Shown here: one piece after another, positions 42,486 to 48,522 of the stretch
Layout of the letters: each line of letters begins with the position of its first letter
How positions within the stretch are numbered: position 1 is the stretch's first letter
Origin: an uncultured Thermomicrobiales bacterium
GTDB taxonomy: Bacteria; Chloroflexota; Chloroflexia; Thermomicrobiales; UBA6265
Assembly: GCA_902806405.1 (NCBI GenBank)
Contig: CADCWL010000256.1
Span: forward strand, 1 to 48,522
Reading direction: 5' to 3'
Length of the DNA stretch: 48,522 nucleotides
Program-made: the position numbers and the translations under genes
Notes under the pieces: model-generated
Database searches by the model: none
Seen by the model: the letters and a program-made list of their open reading frames with translations, nothing else
Told to the model about the DNA's origin: nothing

Positions 42486-44213
42486 GTGGACGAAGGGCGG
42501 CACTTCGGCTTCGACGCGGCGGCCTGGCGGCGACGGCTGCGCGTCGCCCAGGGCGCCGAGCCGGCCGACCTCGTGCTCGCCGGTGGCAACGTGGTCGACG
42601 TCTTCGGCGGTGAGCTCTTCCGAGCCGATGTCGCGATCGCCGACGGGGTGATCGCCGGCGTCGGCGACTACCCAGCGGCGCGGGAGCGGATCGACGTCGG
42701 CGGCAAGACCGTGGCCCCATCCTTCGTCGACGCCCACGTCCACCTCGAGAGCTCGCTGGTTTGGGTGCCGGAGTTCGCCCGCGCCGTCGTTCCCCACGGC
42801 ACCGGCGCCGTTGTCACCGACCCGCACGAGATCGCAAACGTCGCCGGCCTGCCGGGGATCGAGGCGATGCGGACGGCGGCGGCGGGGCTGCCGCTGCGGA
42901 TCGCCTTCACCGTCCCCTCCTGCGTCCCGGCCAGCCGCCACGAGAGCCCCGGCGCCGACTTCGGCGTGGACCAGATCGCGGCGGCGCTGGCGTGGCCGGA
43001 GGCGGTGGGCTTGGGCGAGCTAATGGACTTCCCGGCGGTCCTTGCCGGCGAGGAAGGGATCGCCGCCAAGCTGGGGGTCTCCGCCGGGCGGCGGCGGGAC
43101 GGCCACGCCCCCGGCCTCGGCGGCGCCCCGCTCCAAGCCTACGCCGGCTCCGGCCCCGGCTCCGATCACGAGTCAACCGGGCTGGCGGAAGCGCGCGCCA
43201 AGCTGCGGGCCGGCCTGATGGTCATGATTCGGGAGGGATCGACCGAGCACAACCTCCGCGACCTGCTCCCGCTGGTCACCGACCGCACCTACCCCCGCTG
43301 CTGCTTCGCCTCCGACGACCGCGATTGCCACGCCTTGCTCCACGACGGGCACCTGGACGCCATCCTCCGGCTCGCGATCGGCAATGGGCTGGAACCGCTG
43401 CGGGCGATCCGGATGGCAACCTGGAACGCCGCCGACTACTGGCGGCTGGACGGCCTGGGGGCGGTCTCCCCCGGCTACGCGGCGAACCTGGTCGTGCTCG
43501 ACGATCTGCCGCGGGTCGCCGTCGGCCTCACCCTCTACGGGGGTCGGGTGGTCGCTCGGAGCGGGTCGCTCGTGCCCGGAGCGATGCCGCCCCCGTCGCC
43601 GGCACCGCCGATCTTGCGCGACACTGTCCGCCTCGCTCCGTTGAAGGTGAGCGACCTGCGGCTCGGCCCCGCCGACGCCGGGGTGGCGGTGGAGGCGGTG
43701 CCGGGGCAGATCGTCACCCGGCTGGTCGCGGTCGAGCCGGTGATCGCGGACGGCTGGGCGGTGGCGGCGCCGGGGGCGGAGCGCGATCTCCTGAAGCTCG
43801 TCTGCGTCGAGCGCCACCACGCCACGGGCCGGGTCGGCGTCGGGTACGTCCGCGGCTTCGGTCTGCGGGAAGGAGCGATCGCCTCCACGATCGCCCACGA
43901 CGCCCACAACATCGTCGCAGTCGGTGCCGACGACGCCGATCTCCTGGCAGCGATCGCGACGGTGGCGGAGGGTGGGGGCGGTCTGGCCGCGGTGGCCGGC
44001 GGTCGGGTGGTGGCCCATCTGCCGCTGCCGATCGCCGGCCTCCTCTCCGCCCGCCCGTTGACGGAGGTGGCCGCTGCCTACGCCGTGCTGGAGGCGGCGG
44101 CGCGCAACCTCGGCAGTCCCCTCCCCTCCCCCTTCGGCCTGCTGGCGTTCATGGCCCTCTCGGTGATCCCGGCGGCGCGGGTGACGGACCGAGGGTTTCT
44201 GCGCGTCGGGTGA
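42486..44213 (+). CDS. ade: Adenine deaminase
   Basis: Metal-dependent amidohydrolase converting adenine to hypoxanthine and ammonia. The 575-aa protein aligns from memory with E. coli Ade over its length: GGNVVDVFGGELFRADVAIA, the metal site FVDAHVHLESSLVWVPEFAR, VVTDPHEIANVAGLPGIEAM, SCVPASRHESPGADF, GHAPGLGGAPLQAYAGSG, MVMIREGSTEHNLRDLLPL, FASDDRDCHALLHDGHLDAI, and the C-terminal GGFGLREGAIAST-like block and SHLPLPIAGLLS-like end. It lacks the last about 10 residues of the E. coli tail. GTG 42486 fits both the start of homology and the TATACT box; a GTG at 42402 preceded by GGGGGAGGGG is an alternative. It is divergent from the APC gene. Confidence 0.92.
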   Translation: MDEGRHFGFDAAAWRRRLRVAQGAEPADLVLAGGNVVDVFGGELFRADVAIADGVIAGVGDYPAARERIDVGGKTVAPSFVDAHVHLESSLVWVPEFARAVVPHGTGAVVTDPHEIANVAGLPGIEAMRTAAAGLPLRIAFTVPSCVPASRHESPGADFGVDQIAAALAWPEAVGLGELMDFPAVLAGEEGIAAKLGVSAGRRRDGHAPGLGGAPLQAYAGSGPGSDHESTGLAEARAKLRAGLMVMIREGSTEHNLRDLLPLVTDRTYPRCCFASDDRDCHALLHDGHLDAILRLAIGNGLEPLRAIRMATWNAADYWRLDGLGAVSPGYAANLVVLDDLPRVAVGLTLYGGRVVARSGSLVPGAMPPPSPAPPILRDTVRLAPLKVSDLRLGPADAGVAVEAVPGQIVTRLVAVEPVIADGWAVAAPGAERDLLKLVCVERHHATGRVGVGYVRGFGLREGAIASTIAHDAHNIVAVGADDADLLAAIATVAEGGGGLAAVAGGRVVAHLPLPIAGLLSARPLTEVAAAYAVLEAAARNLGSPLPSPFGLLAFMALSVIPAARVTDRGFLRVG

Positions 44214-45268
44214 GACGGCTGCCGCGTCGTCGCCACCCTCCATGAAATTTGCCCCGACCGGATTGCCCGACACGACAGCGAACGCCTCGCCGCGCTCCGC
44301 TTGGAAGCGGCGAACGCCGCCAACGACGCCGCCGAGGGGAAAAGACCGGCGGCCGGTGACGGTTCGATCGCGGCCCGCCCTCCCCCCGAGATCGGTGTCA
44401 TGCCAAGAGGTCCGCGCTTCGTCCGGGCGCGGCGGGGAGGCCAGCAACTCCCGATCGCGACGCCCGTTACAAACTGGCACGAGCGGCACTGTGTTCGCGC
44501 GGTACTCTCGCGCCAGGGAGGCCGACGCTCCCAACCGGAAGGATGCCATCCTCGCCCCGCCATCCATCCCGTTTGCCGGTCGACGATCGGAGGGCTCACG
44601 AGGTGCGGCCGAAGCGCGCCCGCACCGCGCCGCTTCCCTTCGCGCAAGCCTGGGTGTCTGACCCTCGGGCAACATGCGGTTGACGCGCAGACGCCCCGCG
44701 AGCCGGACGGCCCGTCGATGGCCACATTCCGGGGAGCGGAGAAGGCTGGGTTGGGAGGCCCCTTCTTCGCCTCGCCGTCCGGCAAGGAGTCCGTAGCGCC
44801 CGACTCCTCGGCCGGTCTTCTTGGCGGCAACCTGCTCCGGTAGATGCGCCGGGCGACGACGGTCGACGGCAATCGAGTCATCGGCTTCCGGAAACCTGCG
44901 ACCATCGGCCTCAGGACCTTAACGTGCAGCCACATCTCCAGTCGGCGCCCCCGACGTCGCCGGTGGTGCAACGCTCGGGCCGGGCGACCTGCACAAGGGT
45001 CAGGCCCCGGTCGGGGTCGCCTCGTTCGCCGCCGTCGGCCGTCAGCAAACCTAGCGTGCGGCCCGGCCCCGCTTCATAGGGATCGGGAGCGTCTGCTCCC
45101 ATGGTCGAGGGCGCGGACCCCGGCGGTCGATCCCCCGGGGGCCTTCCCGCGGGGAGCGCTCCCGACGACCATGGACCGACGATTGCGGGATCGGCTGGTG
45201 AGTCGAGGGTCCGATGTGTGCCTTGGGTCCCGCCGAGACGTCCGAGCGGGCAGTGCGGCGCCAGAACG
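44214..45268. other. Gene-poor stretch before the kinase pseudogene
   Basis: About 1.05 kb without a recognisable gene on either strand. Open frames are present because stops are rare at this GC content, but none shows motifs or a good start. Small palindromes include GGGAGC-GTCT-GCTCCC (45085-45100) and GGGAGCGCTCCC (45152-45163). It may be decayed coding sequence belonging to the same eroding region as the pseudogene. Confidence 0.5.
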
Positions 45269-48225
45269 TTTTCCCCGGTCGACGGAGAAATTCCCAAGCT
45301 GCTGCGCGCCGCGACTGGGCGGCGACGCCGCTTGGCCCGACCGACGGGTGGCCCCTGAGTCTCAAGGCATTGGTCAAAACGCTGCTGGCGTCGCGCTACC
45401 CGATGGTGCTGCTCTAGAGTCCCGATCTCGTCCAATTCTACAACGACGCCTACTCCGCGCTGATCGGCGATAAGCATCCGGCGGCGCGCGGGCACGACAT
45501 CCGCCGCTCGATGGCGGAGGCATGGGGCACACTGGGACCGACGATCGAGGTGGTGATGGCAACCGCCGTCGCGAACTGGACGGCGGCGCTGCCGCTGGTG
45601 CTCGAGCGGGCCGGATACCGCGAGGAGGCTTACTTCAGCATCTCCCAAGCCCCCAGTGAGGACGACGACGGCCGGATCGTCGGCATGGTCGCGGTCTGCA
45701 GCGAGGTGACCGACCGGGTCGTCGGCGAACGGCGCCTGCGCCTGCTGCGCGACCTGTCGACCGGGGCTGCAGCGCCACGCGGCGTGGCGGCGACCTGCTA
45801 CGAGCTCGTGGCCGCGATCGCCGACCACCCCCTCGACGTCCCCTTCACACTCCTCTACCTGCGGGAGCCGGGCGGACAGTTGGCACTCCGCGGCGCGACC
45901 GGGTTGCCGGAGGGTGGTCCGTTCAGTCCGCTCGTGTTTCTCCCGGAGGAGGGTGATGCGCCCTGGCCGCTGGTGGGTGCGGCCTCCGGCGACACGGTGC
46001 TGGTCGAGGACGTGGCGCGGCAGACAACGCTCCCCGGCGGCCCGTGGGGTGAGCCAACCCGAGTGGCGCTGGCGATACCTATTTGCCCGTCGGGCCGAGC
46101 CTCCCGGATCGGGGTGCTCGTGGTCGGGGTGATCTCGAACCATGCGCTCGACGGGGCTGACGGGGGTTTTACGAGCTGCTCATCGGGCAGGTCTCGGTCG
46201 CGATCCGAAATCGGGGGCCCACGAGGAGGAGCGGGAGCGGGGGGAGGCGCTCGCGGCGTTGAACCGGGCGAAGACGACCTTCTTGTCGAACGTCAGCCAC
46301 GAGCTCCGCACCCCGCTGACGCTGATGCTCGGCTCGATCGAGGAGGGTCTGGCCGACGCCGCGCCGCCGCTTCCCCCGGCTGAGCGGGAACGGTTGGCGG
46401 TCGCCCTCCGGAACGCCCAACGACTGCTCCGTCTGGTCAACGCCCTACTCGATGTCTCGCGGATCGGGGCCGGGCGGGCCGAGGCGGTCTTCGAACCGAC
46501 CGACCTCGCGGCGCAGATGGCGGATGTGGCCAGCACCTTTCGCTCGACAATCGAGCGGGCCGGTCGGGGCTGGTGTTGGTGGTCGATGCCCCGCCGCTTC
46601 CAGGGAGGATCGCGATCGATCGGGAGATTTGGGAGCAGGTTCTCCTCAACCTCCTCTTCAACGCGTTCAAGCACACCTTCGCGGGGGAAATCGCCGTCTC
46701 CCTGCGCTCGGCGGGCGGGGATCCAGGGGGGTTGGTCGAGCTTGAGGTCTGTGACAGCGGCGTCGGCATCCCACCGGAGGAGCTGCCACGGGTCTTGAAG
46801 CGCTTCCACCGGGTGCCGAGTGCGCGCGCCCGCACCTACGAGGGGACCGGGATCGGCCTCGCCCTCGTGCAGGAGCTGGTTCGGCTGCACGGCGGCGTGG
46901 TCCGGGTCGCGAGTGTCCCTGGTGCGGGCACGCGTTCACCGTCGCGATCCCGGCCCGCGGTTCGCTTCCCGCCGACCCCGCGACTCCCCCCGGTGAAGAC
47001 CGCGCCGGTCAGCACGCCGCTCCCTTCCTTGCGGAAGCGAGCCGCTGGCTGGCGTGCGACCCCGTGTTACCTCCCCGGCCGGCCCCGCGGCCGGCCGGGG
47101 ACGCGCCCGCGCCGCCCCCGTGCGTCCTGCTCGCGGACGACAACGTCGACGTCCGTGCCTACGTGCGGCGGCTCCTCAATCCCGTCTACGAGGTGGAAGC
47201 GGCCGCCGACGGCGCGGCGGCGCTGGCCGCGGCGCGGGAACCGTCACCGGACCTCGTCCTCGCCGGCGTGATGATGCCGGTGTTGGACGGCTTTGGCCTG
47301 CTCCCGGAGCTGCGGGCCACTCCCTGGACCAGCGCGGTCCCGGTCATCCTCCTCTTAGCCCGAGCCGGCGAAGAGTCCCGCGTCGAGGGGATGGAGGCCG
47401 GAGCGGACGATTACCTGCTCAAGCCGTTCTTCGCGAAGGATCTCCTGGCACGGGTCGGGGCGCGGATCGAGCTGACCCGCCTCCGGGCGGAGCTGATTCG
47501 GAGCGAACGGGAGCACGCGGCGGCCGAGGCGGCGGTAGCGGCCCGGGACCGGTTCCTCTTCATCGCCGCCCACGAGCTGCGCATTCCGGTCACCTCGGTC
47601 AAGGCCGCCGGCCACCTGCTTAACCGGGCGCACCGGCGAGGAGAGCAAGACCCGGGCCGTCTCGGCCGCTTCGTCGCCCGCCTGAACGAGCCTCATGGAC
47701 GACCTGCTCGACGTCTCCCAGCTCCACCTCGAGCAACTCCCGCTGCGGCCGCGGCCGATCGACGCCGCCGACCTCGCGCGACGAGCGGTCGACGACCGGC
47801 GGGAGCACCTCGCGGAGCCGAGCCGGCTGCGGATTGAGGTGCCGGACGGCCCCGTCCCGATCGTCGCCGACCCGGCGCGCCTGGAGCAAGTGCTCGGCAC
47901 CCTGCTCGACAACGCCGTCGCCTTCGCGCCCCATGGGGAGATCCTGGTCACGGTGCGGCCGGAAGCGGACGGTGCCATGATCGTCGTCCGCGATGACGGG
48001 ATCGGGTTGACACCGGGGACGGCGGAGTTGATCTTCGCGCCATTTGGCCGCTCCCCCAACGTCGAGGGTCGGCAGTTGGCTGGGCTCGGCCTCTACATCG
48101 CCCGTGGCATCGTCGAGCAGCACGGCGGCTCGATCCGGGCGGAGAGCGAAGGGGAGGACGTGGGCACGACCATTCGCACCTGGCTCCGGGGCCGCCTGTC
48201 CCCGGCCGCCGTCGACCGCGGCTGA
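45269..48225 (+). pseudogene. Hybrid histidine kinase, broken by frameshifts and a stop
   Basis: Remnant of a sensor kinase with PAS, GAF, HisKA-HATPase, receiver, and second HisKA-HATPase domains. N-terminal pieces: DGEIPKLLRAA, then DWAATPLGPTDGWPLSLKAL in another frame, then an in-frame TAG (45415-45417) where the family has Trp, followed by SPDLVQFYNDAYSALIGDKH. A GAF-like region runs to about 46160. Frames change near 45310, 46165, 46210, 46560, 46932 and 47690. Kinase 1 keeps FLSNVSHELRTPLTLMLGSI, an N-box (LLFNAFKHTF) and CDSGVGIPPEEL. The receiver (about 47120-47490) reads LVLAGVMMPVLDG: the phospho-acceptor Asp is Gly. Kinase 2 keeps FLFIAAHELRIPVTSVKAAG and an ATPase tail ending at 48225. 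The original start is not identifiable. Other genes in the window are intact, so sequencing error is an unlikely explanation. Confidence 0.88.
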
Positions 48226-48522
48226 TCAGTTCGCGCTCCCGCTGCCTTCCTTCGAGACGACGATCGGCCCCATTTGCGCGACCGGGTCGATGGCCGGCGT
48301 CTCCGGGCTCCTAACTCGAGGCGGACCTCCTCGGTGATGAGACCAAGCCGGTCTGCTACGTCAACGTCCCGCCGTGCCCGTCGCCGGGTGTCGCCTCCGC
48401 CACCGATCGGGCGCGTCCCGGCCGCTTAGGTGGCGGTCCTTGGCGGCGTAGGGCCGTAGCGGGACGCGCACCGAAGAGTTTGTGTCCCGCGCACACTAAC
48501 TACTGATCAGCCAGGCAGACCC
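48226..48522. other. Right-edge gap, no gene recognised
   Basis: 297 nt. One short plus-strand frame reads GDETKPVCYVNVPPCPSPGV (from about 48328), which looks protein-like but has no start here and no known match. It may be further decayed sequence. Confidence 0.4.

Noticed and set aside
44214-45268. Several 100-200 codon open frames on both strands
   Set aside because: No recognisable domain, poor starts and Arg/Pro-rich composition; typical chance frames at this GC content.
48328-48420. Protein-like frame at the right edge (GDETKPVCYVNVPPC)
   Set aside because: No start codon, no family recognised and only about 30 codons before low-complexity sequence; recorded but not called as a gene.

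Overview
The window is a GC-rich (roughly 70 percent by eye) bacterial chromosome segment with tightly packed, often 1- or 4-nt-overlapping genes and many GTG starts. The gene repertoire, the small 84-aa protein beside mraZ, and a Tat-exported LivJ protein with an Ala-Ser-Pro-Met linker point to a Chloroflexota lineage, most likely Thermomicrobia-like. That placement is inference from gene style, not from a marker gene. No rRNA, tRNA, CRISPR array, insertion sequence or phage gene was found.

1-13200 (minus strand) is a compact division and cell-wall cluster. In transcription order it reads mraZ, rsmH, murF, mraY, murD, a murC-murB fusion, ddl, ftsZ, nrdR, then a partial MFS transporter cut by the window edge. 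mraZ has a clear promoter with four GTGG boxes at an exact 10-bp period (MraZ operator). ftsL, ftsI, murE, ftsW, murG, ftsQ and ftsA are absent from the cluster. FtsZ has an unusual N-terminal extension and an Arg/Asp/Glu-rich C-terminal linker.

13400-23100 holds mostly plus-strand genes: an 84-aa conserved-type small protein divergent from mraZ, an S51 peptidase, a cassette of a DPM-like glycosyltransferase, a methyltransferase and a GT-C membrane glycosyltransferase, pdxH and an SDR oxidoreductase. A biotin-carboxylase/biotin-carrier protein lies on the minus strand among them. 23100-31400 carries glgP (minus), a second GT-C-type membrane glycosyltransferase, glutamine-dependent NAD synthetase, a minus-strand GNAT-SDR pair and a FAS1 domain protein.

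31860-37820 (minus) is a complete branched-chain amino-acid type ABC operon, livJ-livH-livM-livG-livF. It has a near-consensus promoter (TTGACA, 17 bp, TATGCT) and a 21-bp perfect hairpin between livJ and livH. 37900-44213 contains an FAD amine oxidoreductase, an orphan 171-aa protein, an APC-type transporter with a soluble tail (minus) and adenine deaminase.

44214-48522 is gene-poor. It holds a large hybrid histidine kinase wrecked by at least six frameshifts, a nonsense codon and loss of the receiver phospho-acceptor Asp.

Recurring non-coding themes are extended -10 promoters of the form TGnTAnnCT, several only 7-10 nt from a start codon (leaderless mRNAs likely), and families of GC-rich palindromic repeats placed in gaps inside otherwise tight operons. 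One of these repeats appears to have been captured as the linker of the MurC-MurB fusion.
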